This document shows positions 27,001 to 36,366 of a stretch of 64,000 nt of DNA, one piece after another; within the stretch, counting starts at the first letter, position 1, and each line of letters opens with the position of its first letter. The translations under genes were made by a program, and so were the position numbers. Source of the DNA: Hybos culiciformis (lineage: Eukaryota; Arthropoda; Insecta; Diptera; Hybotidae); assembly GCA_964007475.1 (NCBI GenBank), contig OZ023273.1, positions 46,997,525 to 47,061,524 on the forward strand, in the 5' to 3' direction. The notes beneath the pieces were generated by a model. That model had not been told where the DNA came from, did not search any database, and worked only from the letters and a program-made list of their open reading frames with translations.

Positions 27001-29064
27001 TTTATGTACTTTTTGAATTGCTAAGAGAAGGAAATGGTTCTTTAATGGCGCAACCAGAGATTTCATAGAAAAATTACACACAACGTTAATGTATTATGTT
27101 AAAATTGTTCAATTTCCACCTTTTCCCCAAAAAAAAAAAAAATGTTTGACATGTTATTATCAAAAATTCATTCATTATAACCTAAATAAATTAATTAAAT
27201 TAAGACAAATTTTAAATAAGTTTTTGATAATTTCCAATTTGTTTCATTCACGAAAATTAAAATCTTTAATCATTAATTATTCATCTAACTAACAATATCA
27301 TTAGTATTACAATAAAAAAGTTATGAGAAGGATATAATATAATATAAGGAAGAAGGCTCTTCGAATTTTCTCTTTCCGACGGAATGTATTTAAACATTTT
27401 TAATTAACAATCATAGTTTTTACAGTATAAAAAATAGTTGAAATTATTTTATTTATTCATTTTATCGATTTTCTTTATTATTCATGAACTTAACTAAAAT
27501 TTTCCATTTAAAATCTTTGATACAATTTTACATAAATTACTACTTGTTGATATTTAAAGTAATCATGCTAATTTGTAATTTTTATTTGGTTTTGTATTAT
27601 TATTATTATTATGTTTTGTTTTCTTTAGGGCACGAACTTTAGGCATGAAAAATTCTTTAATTTAAATGGAGTAAATAAGTAAATTATGAATGACATGCTT
27701 ACCATTTCACAAAATTTTTCTTTCCATTCATTAATATTAAAAATTCTTCTTCAAAATATTCATTAAAAATTTGCAAATGAGTCGAAATAATTAATTATTT
27801 TTCTAATAACTTTATTCTTTTAAAATATTCATATTTCGAAAGCTTATAGCATACGCCATCTGTAAATTATGTTTTGAAAACATGATTTTCAATTAAAGCT
27901 AAAAAAATTTTCGATCACGATTTATATAGTTAGGTACATTATTTTAAAATGTAAACTTTTAATAAAAAAAAGATTTAGACTCAAATTAAATGTTGAAATA
28001 AAAAAATCAGAAGCTAGAGTTAGCTTTAATTATTTAATAAAAAAAGATTGTAATCCAAAATCAACTTTATTATTTGAAAAACACATCGGAACTTTTGTGG
28101 AGAAAACAACGATTTTGATAATTAAATACTGTCAATGGAATAGCAAAATTGTTAGAGCTCGAGGTTTTCACCGTGCGAGCTTAATTTTATCTCACAAGTT
28201 CAAAAAATAAAATTATGTACATTTAACATCTTTAATTAAAATAAACCAAATTTTAATTTTAATTCACATTTGACATAATATACGAAAATTTTATAAAAAA
28301 AAAAGTTAGAAGAACATTTAATTTTCTTTTTTGTTTTAGGTGCCTTATATTTTACATAATTTCAAATTTATTTGCTTAAAAAGAATTTTATTACATTTTA
28401 TAAGCGCACCGATTTTAATTCTTCTTTTTTATTTTTATTTTTCATTTTATTCTCTTAACTTTGCTGAAAATAAGAAATTGGGTAATTTAAATTTAGCATT
28501 AAAAATCTTTAAAGGATTAGTTTAAAAACATTTATTTTGACCTTTCTCAAAAAAAGGAATCCTTAAAAAGTGATGTTGTCTTTTCTAATAATTAGATTGT
28601 TACGAAATGTGGATACTTTTGGTACTACATATATTTAAAAAAAAAATAAAGAAAATACATTACTTATATAAAATTGTAAACAAAAATATCAGTGATTAAA
28701 AATAATCCTTATTGAACAGAAAAATTATGTTTCCTACTATAATTAATTAAATAAATTTTAATACTCTATTTTCCTTAAACTTAAACATCTTAATATAATA
28801 ACATCGCTAATTGAATTAATTTTTGGATATTAATTTTATTTTATGAAATTTGTAAAATTTATTTGACGCGTAAAATAAAATAATAATACTTACTTTTTTA
28901 GTTTTATACCCAGTATAAATAAGTGGAGAAGGACAAAAGCAACCAATGAAGAAAATAATAATAAATATAAAGCCAAGTTACATTAAAATGTGTAAAGTGC
29001 ACGCACAAATTAAATATTGTTTAACTTGTGTAACTTTACGTTTTATAAGTCAATTGATCTGTTT
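15062..29064. other. 14 kb of A/T-rich DNA without a supported gene
   Basis: Open frames here are short, rich in F, I, K, L, N and Y, and match no family that I know. Long T or A tracts (for example 20220-20246 and 20342-20361), a (GAAT)n run at 22340-22359 and TATATA stretches are present. Two acceptor-like sites followed by short open segments (about 17022 and 20403) are too weak to call exons. The region could be a large intron or intergenic DNA. Confidence 0.5.
18581..18611. repeat. Perfect 12-bp-stem hairpin
   Basis: ATAGTATCTATG (18581-18592) and its exact complement CATAGATACTAT (18600-18611) are separated by a 7-nt loop. It is isolated, with no T run to suggest a terminator and no known function. 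Confidence 0.4.
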
Positions 29065-29068
29065 ATAT

Positions 29069-29457
29069 AGTTACGTTTAAATTCTAACATAATTTTAAAC
29101 GTATCAAAAAATGATAATTAAAATTATTCTGTATGACAAAAAATGTTAAGTCAACATTTTTTTTATCTAAATTCCTATTACAGTTAAAATAAAGTACAGT
29201 TTATAAGACTCTTTGTTTCACAAATACTTTATTATTTCCTTTTGAAGAAATAATCAAACGTTGGCTTGTCATTTGACACTTTTAGAGATAAATTCATTTT
29301 TATTGTATTAGCATTTAGTAATAGCATCTAATAAGAAATAAAGAAAATAAAAAATCAATTTACTTTTATCATCAGAACAAATAAGACCTATTTAATTATT
29401 TCGATTTTGAATTTACAGCTTGCGGATTAGCTTTTCAATTGAGTAATAAAGGTAACT
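29069..29457 (+). repeat. 5' LTR of the errantivirus
   Basis: The 389-bp terminal repeat starts AGTTACGTTTAAATTC and ends AATAAAGGTAACT; the first and last six bases are perfect inverted repeats. It matches the 3' LTR at every position that I compared. An AATAAA hexamer (29337-29342) is a possible polyadenylation signal. No convincing TATA box stands out. Confidence 0.95.
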
Positions 29458-29474
29458 GGCGCAGTCGGTAGGAT
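29457..29474 (+). promoter_or_regulatory. Primer-binding site (tRNA-Ser type)
   Basis: TGGCGCAGTCGGTAGGAT begins at the last base of the 5' LTR. TGG pairs with a tRNA CCA end, and the following bases correspond to the 3' end of a serine tRNA as known for 17.6 and 297. The identity of the tRNA is from memory of that group. Confidence 0.85.
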
Positions 29475-29701
29475 TTATCAAAAATAAGAATTTTTTGGTA
29501 AATCTAAAATAAAAGTAAATTCAATTTTTATTAAATAAAAAAAAAAAAAAAATTAATTTTTTAAGAAAAAAAATAAAAACACTAATTTTATAAAGTGAAC
29601 TAAATTTAGAGTAAACTAAATTTATAAATTTACTATTTAAAAATAAATTAGTGATTAACATAATTAAAACTAAAATTATTAAAATTATTATCCTAATTTG
29701 T

Positions 29702-29775
29702 ATAAGGTGTAAAAGTCATAAAAAAAAAAAAAAAAGAAAACTTAATCTTGTCTTGAGACTGAGACAAGACCTTAT
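29702..29775 (+). promoter_or_regulatory. Leader hairpin, copy 1
   Basis: In the 5' untranslated leader, CTTGTCT (29747-29753) pairs with AGACAAG (29762-29768) across the loop TGAGACTG. An outer stem ATAAGGT (29702-29708) pairs with ACCTTAT (29769-29775), leaving a large A-rich bulge. A diverged copy follows at 29871-29930. A role in genome packaging, dimerisation or translation is possible but is inference. Confidence 0.65.
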
Positions 29776-29870
29776 CGAAAAAAAAATAATAAAAAAAAAA
29801 ATAATTATTGGTTAACAGTAAATTTACAAAAACAAAAACTTAAATAATTAAAATTATTATCCCTATTTGT

Positions 29871-29930
29871 ATAAGGTGTAAAAGTCATCAAAAATCTTAA
29901 TCTTGCCTTGAGACTGAGGCAAGGCCTTAT
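29871..29930 (+). promoter_or_regulatory. Leader hairpin, copy 2
   Basis: CTTGCCT (29902-29908) pairs with AGGCAAG (29917-29923) across the same TGAGACTG loop, and ATAAGG (29871-29876) pairs with CCTTAT (29925-29930). Compared with copy 1, both sides of one stem pair have changed together (U-A to C-G), while the loop is unchanged. The copies belong to a duplicated segment of the leader that starts near 29680 and 29850. Confidence 0.65.
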
Positions 29931-30107
29931 AAAAATAATAATAATAACAAAAAAAAAAAAAAAAAAAAATTGTTGAAAACAAAAAATCAAAAACAATTTC
30001 AATTAAAATAAAAAAAAAAAAAAAAAAACTTAATTAAATTAAAATAAATAAAAATTATTCGTGCGAATAAACATCAGTGCTGAACAAAGGAAGGTTTACA
30101 TCAAAAA

Positions 30108-30116
30108 TCGGTGAGC
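30108..30116 (+). promoter_or_regulatory. Candidate splice donor for the env mRNA
   Basis: TCG|GTGAGC (cut between 30110 and 30111) is the best donor-like site that I see between the primer site and the gag start at 30356. Errantivirus env is known to be translated from a spliced mRNA. The pairing with the acceptor at 34496 is inferred. Confidence 0.45.
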
Positions 30117-30355
30117 AAGTTCCAATTACGAACTATATTATCCAAACATCAAATTTTACTATAATTTTATCTATTATTTTAACATTAAACTTTAATTGTT
30201 ATAAAAAAAAAAAAAAAAAAATAAACAAAAAGTAGTACATAGACATTTTTATCAAAATTGTTCAAAAAATACACTACTAAAATTTTTCAAATTTCATACT
30301 TACTTGTTCATCCTGATCCTTATCCTTAAAAACTTCAAAAAAAACAAATAGTAAT

Positions 30356-31276
30356 ATGGCTGATCACGTAGACCGACTTAATCTAATACTAGGCTTTATT
30401 AATAAAGTAACCCCTTTTGACGGGTCCGAGATAAGTTATCTACCTGAATTTGTCGAACGTATAGATAGTCTGGGTAGACAAATAGCTAATTTTAATGTCG
30501 ATAATCAGGCAGTATTATGGGCCTATGTTAGAGATAAAATTACAGGCCCTGCCAAGAACACTTTAAGATCGCATGGAAGTGTTACAGAATGGCAACAAAT
30601 AAGGCGAATTCTGGTCGAAAATCACGGTGAAAGACTAAACGCAGACAGATTAATCGATAAAATCCGATCTTGTAGAATAACATCGAACATAAAAGATTTC
30701 TATGAAAAAATCAACAATTATCTCTGTCGAATTAATAATTATTATTTATTAAATAATGAAGTCGATAATGATAGAATTCAAAGTAATAGGCGTATAGCTC
30801 TAGATACCTTTAAAAACAACCTTCCTGAACCAGTCCGAAGTGTTATATTTAGTAGGAATCCAGATTCACTCGAAGCAGCCTTTCAAATTATCCGTGATGG
30901 AAACTACCAACATTTAAATGCACAAGGCCTATGTCACAAGACCCCTAATAAAAACAGTGCAGGAAATTCGTTCAATAAGAACAAATCAAGCAATTATAAT
31001 TCAAATTCTGCAAATAGAAACCAAAATAATTCAGGAAATTATCAGTTAAATCAAGGATACGGTCCTAATAAAGCGGTTAATTATAATAACAACAGATCAT
31101 TTGCACCTAACCAATACAGGCAAAATTCCCATAATAATAATTTCAATAACTATCCAAGTCGAAATAGTACTCAAACACGATTTACTAATAATAACAACAC
31201 GGTTGAACCAATGGATATTTCGACAAATGAAAATCAAAATTTTCGCGACAACGGTCCAAACAATTACCCTATATAG
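30356..31276 (+). CDS. gag: Errantivirus Gag
   Basis: The product is a 306-residue structural protein that would form the intracellular particle. The N-terminal two thirds are the capsid-like region of 17.6/297-type Gag. Residues of about 195-290 form an asparagine-, serine- and glutamine-rich tail without CCHC zinc knuckles. Near the C terminus is an E-P-M-D-I-S motif followed by N-F-R, as in relatives. The ATG at 30356 is the first in frame after a long leader. The stop is TAG at 31274-31276. A slippery heptamer at 31237-31243 lets part of the ribosomes enter the pol frame before the stop. There is no internal damage. Confidence 0.93.
   Translation: MADHVDRLNLILGFINKVTPFDGSEISYLPEFVERIDSLGRQIANFNVDNQAVLWAYVRDKITGPAKNTLRSHGSVTEWQQIRRILVENHGERLNADRLIDKIRSCRITSNIKDFYEKINNYLCRINNYYLLNNEVDNDRIQSNRRIALDTFKNNLPEPVRSVIFSRNPDSLEAAFQIIRDGNYQHLNAQGLCHKTPNKNSAGNSFNKNKSSNYNSNSANRNQNNSGNYQLNQGYGPNKAVNYNNNRSFAPNQYRQNSHNNNFNNYPSRNSTQTRFTNNNNTVEPMDISTNENQNFRDNGPNNYPI
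31237..31243 (+). promoter_or_regulatory. Predicted -1 ribosomal frameshift site, gag to pol
   Basis: The heptamer A AAT TTT has the X XXY YYZ form in the gag frame (gag codons AAT and TTT). A -1 shift gives AAA TTT and enters the pol frame, which is open from 31231 onward. The gag stop is at 31274, so the two frames overlap by 46 nt and this is the only canonical heptamer in that overlap. No downstream pseudoknot was assessed. Confidence 0.75.
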
Positions 31277-31278
31277 TA

Positions 31279-34200
31279 GTGGAAACAAGGGTAAGACCCC
31301 TTAAGTTTTTAATTGATTCAGGTGCTGAATCAAGTATAATTAATCCAAATTTATGTCAATTAAAATGGAAACACAAAACAAATATTCAATGCCTTAAAAC
31401 CTTAAATCATAATGTGCATACAGATATATTATGCAAATTTCCACTATTCGAAATTTTCAATGAAAAAAATTACTTCGTCGAATTTTTAGAGTTTGAATTT
31501 CATAATAATTTCGACGGTCTCATAGGGAATAATATTCTCGCTCCTCTTAATTGCATCATTAATTACGAAGACAGAACATTAAAAACAAAGAATGCTACTA
31601 TCCCTTTATTTCTTAATGAATATGAGGAAGAATATAACCGAAGTAGCTATAAAGAAAATTCTATTGAATTGTTTTCACATGAAATTAATAATTTTAATTT
31701 ATTAAACCATGTCAATACGTCTCACTTGAATTGGAATGAAAAACAATCTCTTTTTAAATTAATTTTAAATAATAAAGGGATATTTTATAAAGATGGTGAT
31801 GACCTAACTTTCACTAATCAAATAAAACATTGTATTAAAACAAAAAATGAAATTCCCATTTATTCCAAACTCTATCGCTATCCTGAAATTCACAAAAATG
31901 AAGTCGATACACAAATTGAAGAAATGTTACGTAATAACATTATACGAAACTCTAACTCTCCTTACAATTCACCCATATGGGTTGTCCCAAAAAAAGAAGA
32001 TAACAGTGGAGTACAGAAGTGGCGAATTGTCATCGATTATAGAAAACTGAACGAGGTTACTATAGAAGACAGATTCCCCATACCTAATATCGAAGATATT
32101 TTCGAGAAACTAGGTAGAGCAAATTATTTCACTACTCTCGATTTGGCAAAAGGATTTCACCAAATCGAGGTTGATCCCAAAGACCAACATAAAACTGCTT
32201 TTTCTACTGCAACGGGGCATTACGAGTTTTTGAGAATGCCATTTGGGCTGCGTAATGCGCCCTCGACGTTTCAGAGGCTAATGAACGAAGTTTTAAAAGA
32301 GTTTATCAATAAAATCTGCGTAGTATATATGGACGACATCCTTGTATTCTCGACTTCATTACAAGAACACTTTGATTCGCTACAAAAAATTTTGAATAAA
32401 TTAAATAAGGTAAATCTAAAGCTCCAAGTCGATAAATGTAATTTTCTTTGTAAGGAAACTAATTTTTTAGGACACGTTATATCAAATCAGGGTATTAAAC
32501 CCAATCCAAAAAAAATTGAAGCTATCCAAAATATCAGTTTACCTAAGAACCAAAAAGAAATAAAAAGTTTTTTGGGTATAACTGGTTTTTACAGAAAGTT
32601 TATAAAAGATTATGCGAAAGTCGCATTCCCTTTAACCAATTATTTAAAAAAAGGAGCAAAAATAGATTTAAATAATGAGGAATACAGAGAATCATTCCTA
32701 AAACTTAAAACTCTTTTAGTAACAGAACCAATTCTCATATATCCGAACTTTCAAAAACCTTTTGAGCTAAGCACGGATGCATCTAACGTAGCAATAGGAG
32801 CCGTGCTCTCACAAAACAACCACCCGATCTCCTATATCTCTAGAACACTAAATAACCACGAAAAAAATTATTCGGTTATAGAAAAAGAGTTACTAGCAAT
32901 TGTTTGGGCAACGAAACAATTTCGCCCATATCTTTTCGGTCGAAAATTCTCAATAAAAACAGATCATAGACCGCTTATTTGGTTAAATGGTTTGAAGGAA
33001 CCAAACTGTAAATTACAAAGATGGAAGATTAGACTCAATGAATTTGATTTTGAAATTGAATACGTAAAGGGCAAAGAAAATAAGGTAGCAGATTTCTTGT
33101 CTAGAACAGAGAGTTCCAATACCGAACAAAACCAGGATATTGAAATCCATAACAATTTTCAGAATGGAAGCGACAGTAATAACGATGCAGAAATTATGTC
33201 TACAGATGCTACCATACACAGTGCATCGGAAGACGATTCAAATCTAATCTACATATCTGAAAAACCTATAAATCTTTTCAAAAATCAAATTTATTTACAA
33301 AAATCCGTACAAGAAAAATATGAAACAGCAACGGTTCATAAGAAATCGCAACATTTTATAACTATTGCCGAAAAAAGTGACTTGTTAAACATTATGAAAG
33401 ATTTTTTTTTAGATAAAAAGGGTGTTATATGTTTATATTGTGAGGACGACCATCTATTTCTAAAATTTCAAAATCTATTTCAAGCATATTTTGCAAGTAA
33501 TAAAAACTTGAAGGTTCTAAGATCATCAATAAAACTAACTGATATAACCGATGAGAATGAAATACTAACTATAATAGAAAATGAACACTTAGACAAAAAC
33601 CATAGGGGAATTAACGAAGTTTTTCTTGAATTAAAACAAAAAGTCTATTATCCAAATCTTGTAACCCAAATAACTAGAGTGATTAACAATTGCACAGTTT
33701 GTCAACTGGCGAAACACGATACAAATCCAATAAAATTTCAACTTCAAATTACCGAAACCCCTTATCATTTCAATGACATAGTTCATATGGACATATGGTT
33801 CCCAGAAAGAAACAAAATGTACCTTAGTATGATCGACAAATTTTCCAAACACGCTACATTACATAAATTAAAAGATAGGACCTGGATCTCAATATTAGAA
33901 GGTATTAAAATAAGAATACAAAATTTCGGAAAAATGAACAAATTAATTTCAGATGCAGACAGACCAATAATACATAGTGCAATCGGTTTGTTTTTGAAAG
34001 AAAACAAAATTGAATTTCACGCGACGACTCCTGGCAAAAAAACCGGTAACAGTGACATCGAACGACTTCATGGAACACTTAACGCGCATTTAAGGATCTT
34101 GAATGTCGAACGAAACAACGAAGACATTGATGAACGAGTTTTCAAAATTCTTAATTACTACAATAATACTATCCACTCAACAACAAAATTAAAACCTATT

Positions 34201-34581
34201 GACTTTATAGTAAAAAACCTTAGTAAAGAAGACATTGAGACTATGAGAGAAAGGTTCAAAAACGAAAAAATCAACAGAATCAAAAAACTAAATGAAAAAG
34301 CAAACCCTAACCCTATCCTCACAAAGGACGTAGTCCAAAACAGAAAAATCGACAAAAACAGCCCTAAATTCAAGAAACTTACTACTTTCACTACAGAAGG
34401 AGACTACACTTTTGACGATTCTAACAAAAGAAAGACTAAATATCACAAAACACAATTAAAACGTAAATATAAACATTCAATATCTACCCTTTTCAGAAAT
34501 GATTCGTGTCATCATACTATTAAGCACTATTTGGGCAACAAGCACCTCACAGAAGGTAGAAATTACTCCTGTATACACTGA
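31279..34581 (+). CDS. pol: Errantivirus Pol: protease, reverse transcriptase, RNase H, integrase
   Basis: About 1100 codons lie in the -1 frame relative to gag, without a plausible ATG start. Translation is therefore expected as a Gag-Pol fusion by frameshifting; 31279 is merely a GTG just past the gag stop. Numbering from there, the protease has D-S-G-A at 13-16. Reverse transcriptase has its Y-M-D-D at 350-353. RNase H has D500 in S-T-D-A-S, E-K-E-L-L and a later T-D-H-R-P-L. Integrase has an H-x4-H...C-x2-C zinc motif, then D838, D892 and E928, giving exact DD35E spacing. All catalytic residues are present and no stop or frameshift interrupts. The 3' end overlaps env by 83 nt. Confidence 0.95.
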   Translation: METRVRPLKFLIDSGAESSIINPNLCQLKWKHKTNIQCLKTLNHNVHTDILCKFPLFEIFNEKNYFVEFLEFEFHNNFDGLIGNNILAPLNCIINYEDRTLKTKNATIPLFLNEYEEEYNRSSYKENSIELFSHEINNFNLLNHVNTSHLNWNEKQSLFKLILNNKGIFYKDGDDLTFTNQIKHCIKTKNEIPIYSKLYRYPEIHKNEVDTQIEEMLRNNIIRNSNSPYNSPIWVVPKKEDNSGVQKWRIVIDYRKLNEVTIEDRFPIPNIEDIFEKLGRANYFTTLDLAKGFHQIEVDPKDQHKTAFSTATGHYEFLRMPFGLRNAPSTFQRLMNEVLKEFINKICVVYMDDILVFSTSLQEHFDSLQKILNKLNKVNLKLQVDKCNFLCKETNFLGHVISNQGIKPNPKKIEAIQNISLPKNQKEIKSFLGITGFYRKFIKDYAKVAFPLTNYLKKGAKIDLNNEEYRESFLKLKTLLVTEPILIYPNFQKPFELSTDASNVAIGAVLSQNNHPISYISRTLNNHEKNYSVIEKELLAIVWATKQFRPYLFGRKFSIKTDHRPLIWLNGLKEPNCKLQRWKIRLNEFDFEIEYVKGKENKVADFLSRTESSNTEQNQDIEIHNNFQNGSDSNNDAEIMSTDATIHSASEDDSNLIYISEKPINLFKNQIYLQKSVQEKYETATVHKKSQHFITIAEKSDLLNIMKDFFLDKKGVICLYCEDDHLFLKFQNLFQAYFASNKNLKVLRSSIKLTDITDENEILTIIENEHLDKNHRGINEVFLELKQKVYYPNLVTQITRVINNCTVCQLAKHDTNPIKFQLQITETPYHFNDIVHMDIWFPERNKMYLSMIDKFSKHATLHKLKDRTWISILEGIKIRIQNFGKMNKLISDADRPIIHSAIGLFLKENKIEFHATTPGKKTGNSDIERLHGTLNAHLRILNVERNNEDIDERVFKILNYYNNTIHSTTKLKPIDFIVKNLSKEDIETMRERFKNEKINRIKKLNEKANPNPILTKDVVQNRKIDKNSPKFKKLTTFTTEGDYTFDDSNKRKTKYHKTQLKRKYKHSISTLFRNDSCHHTIKHYLGNKHLTEGRNYSCIH
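34484..34498 (+). promoter_or_regulatory. Predicted splice acceptor immediately before env
   Basis: CTACCCTTTTCAG ends at 34496 and the env ATG follows two bases later (34499). A pyrimidine-rich tract in such A-rich sequence is conspicuous. It fits the known subgenomic, spliced env mRNA of errantiviruses. Confidence 0.65.
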
Positions 34582-35992
34582 CCAAGGGTTCATCATTCTT
34601 AAATTAGAACAAAAGCTAATAGTTGAAAAGTACACCAAAATTTTACACATTGTTGATCTAACCGAAATAGAAAACGCCTTAGATACAATCGACAAAAATA
34701 TTGAATTTATGCAGATCTACAAAAATTATTTAATAATAAGCTTACTCGAAAGAGAATTAAATTCTCTAAGAATGAATCTTAAGACCATTGTACCACATAG
34801 AAAAAAAAGAGGATTAGTCAATGTATTAGGTAAAACACTTAACTTCATTGCAGGGACGATGGATTCTGAAGATGCAACAGAAATATATTCGCATTTGCAA
34901 AATCTCGACCAGAACTCCAAAAAACTCGTAGATGAAACTAACAAACAGATAATTATAAATGAAAAGTTTTCTGACAATATTAATAAAATTACAGAACGCA
35001 TAAATTTTCAACGATCAAATCTACAAGACATAAACAACAATATGTCACTTATAATTAATAAATTAGACATTTATGAACACGCTTTCCATACTTATGCCGA
35101 AATTACAAACCTAAATAAATTAATAGAAAAAGTTAAAGATTGTATTTTATTAAGTAACCTAAATACTTTAGCTCATGATATTCTAACTATCGAAGAAGTT
35201 AATTTTTTTAATATTTCAATTGAAACTTTCCCTTTTATTAAAACTGGTATTATATTAACCAACAAAAATTCTATAATCTTCGCCATATTGATACCCAAAT
35301 TTTCTGAAAAACCTTACTTCAATGCCTACATTATACCTTTTCCCAATTCAAAAAATGAACAGCTAAATATGGAAAATGAAAAAGTAATAATTAATGAAAA
35401 TGTAATTTTTGAATTTAAGGAAAATGTAGAACAAATAAAAAATTTAAAAAATCATAAAAATAATTGTATAAAAAATTTACAAAAAAATACTACATGTAAA
35501 TTTGTAACTTCCAAAGAAAAATTAATTGAGGAATTGGAACCAGGATTATTAGTTTCAAAAAATTTAGATTTAGTTAAACTAGAAAGTAATTGTCTGAATA
35601 AATTAATAGAAATAAAAGGAAATAATGTCATTAAGTTTGTAAATTGTAAAATTAAAATAGAACATAATGAATTTACTAATGTTGCTAATGTATTTAAAGA
35701 ACACATCATAGTTCCAATTCTAAACACAAGAATAAACAAAACATTTGATAATATAACATTTGAAATTTTAAATTTTGAAAATGTAAAAAACAGAGAAAAA
35801 ATTGAGTATGTTGAGCACAAGCATAGTGTAATTGGTTATTCATTAACTACTATAATTATTTTGATTATTGTAACAATTATTATTGTAGTCCTGTTTGTAA
35901 AATATAACAGAACAAGCACAAATCCTGCACCTATTGTACAATTTTCCGAGACGGAAAATTCTCAGGATGGAAAAGTTACGTTTAAATTCTAA
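34499..35992 (+). CDS. env: Errantivirus envelope glycoprotein (Env)
   Basis: The product is a 497-residue type I membrane fusion protein of the insect errantivirus, related to the baculovirus F family. Residues 1-17 form a signal peptide. A basic furin-type cleavage motif R-K-K-R at 101-104 is followed by G-L-V-N-V-L-G, the usual start of the fusion peptide. A coiled-coil-like stretch follows (about 130-190). A hydrophobic membrane anchor spans about 444-467, followed by a 30-residue cytoplasmic tail. The final codons and the stop (35990-35992) lie inside the 3' LTR. The start overlaps the end of pol in another frame. No lesion is visible, so the particle could in principle be enveloped; whether it is infectious cannot be judged from sequence. 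Confidence 0.93.
   Translation: MIRVIILLSTIWATSTSQKVEITPVYTDQGFIILKLEQKLIVEKYTKILHIVDLTEIENALDTIDKNIEFMQIYKNYLIISLLERELNSLRMNLKTIVPHRKKRGLVNVLGKTLNFIAGTMDSEDATEIYSHLQNLDQNSKKLVDETNKQIIINEKFSDNINKITERINFQRSNLQDINNNMSLIINKLDIYEHAFHTYAEITNLNKLIEKVKDCILLSNLNTLAHDILTIEEVNFFNISIETFPFIKTGIILTNKNSIIFAILIPKFSEKPYFNAYIIPFPNSKNEQLNMENEKVIINENVIFEFKENVEQIKNLKNHKNNCIKNLQKNTTCKFVTSKEKLIEELEPGLLVSKNLDLVKLESNCLNKLIEIKGNNVIKFVNCKIKIEHNEFTNVANVFKEHIIVPILNTRINKTFDNITFEILNFENVKNREKIEYVEHKHSVIGYSLTTIIILIIVTIIIVVLFVKYNRTSTNPAPIVQFSETENSQDGKVTFKF
35963..35973 (+). promoter_or_regulatory. Polypurine tract
   Basis: AGGATGGAAA lies directly before the 3' LTR, inside the end of env. It is the expected location for plus-strand DNA priming, although the run is short and interrupted by a T. 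Confidence 0.6.
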
Positions 35993-36362
35993 CATAATTT
36001 TAAACGTATCAAAAAATGATAATTAAAATTATTCTGTATGACAAAAAATGTTAAGTCAACATTTTTTTTATCTAAATTCCTATTACAGTTAAAATAAAGT
36101 ACAGTTTATAAGACTCTTTGTTTCACAAATACTTTATTATTTCCTTTTGAAGAAATAATCAAACGTTGGCTTGTCATTTGACACTTTTAGAGATAAATTC
36201 ATTTTTATTGTATTAGCATTTAGTAATAGCATCTAATAAGAAATAAAGAAAATAAAAAATCAATTTACTTTTATCATCAGAACAAATAAGACCTATTTAA
36301 TTATTTCGATTTTGAATTTACAGCTTGCGGATTAGCTTTTCAATTGAGTAATAAAGGTAACT
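35974..36362 (+). repeat. 3' LTR of the errantivirus
   Basis: Same length (389 bp) as the 5' LTR and identical to it by eye, from AGTTACG to GGTAACT. It is followed by ATAT, matching the four bases before the 5' LTR. It holds the env stop codon in its first 19 bases and a copy of the AATAAA hexamer at 36242-36247. Confidence 0.95.
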
Positions 36363-36366
36363 ATAT

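Larger units (their letters stand above)
29069..36362 (+). mobile_element. Complete errantivirus (Ty3/gypsy, 17.6/297-like) with gag, pol and env
   Basis: This is a 7294-bp LTR retroelement with identical 389-bp LTRs, a primer-binding site, three undisrupted reading frames and a 4-bp target duplication ATAT (29065-29068 and 36363-36366). LTRs begin AGTTAC and end GTAACT. Errantiviruses are insect endogenous retroviruses of the Metaviridae. The 17.6/297 group is known for AGT...ACT LTR ends, a tRNA-Ser-type primer site and ATAT-like targets, all seen here. Base-for-base LTR identity by eye and the absence of stops or frameshifts point to a very recent insertion. The element sits in otherwise gene-free DNA about 5.4 kb from the start of the takeout gene. 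Confidence 0.96.

Noticed and set aside
31097..35820. Open frames antisense to, or overlapping, gag, pol and env
   Set aside because: They are shadows of the real frames, lack family motifs and are explained by the strong coding bias of the errantivirus genes.
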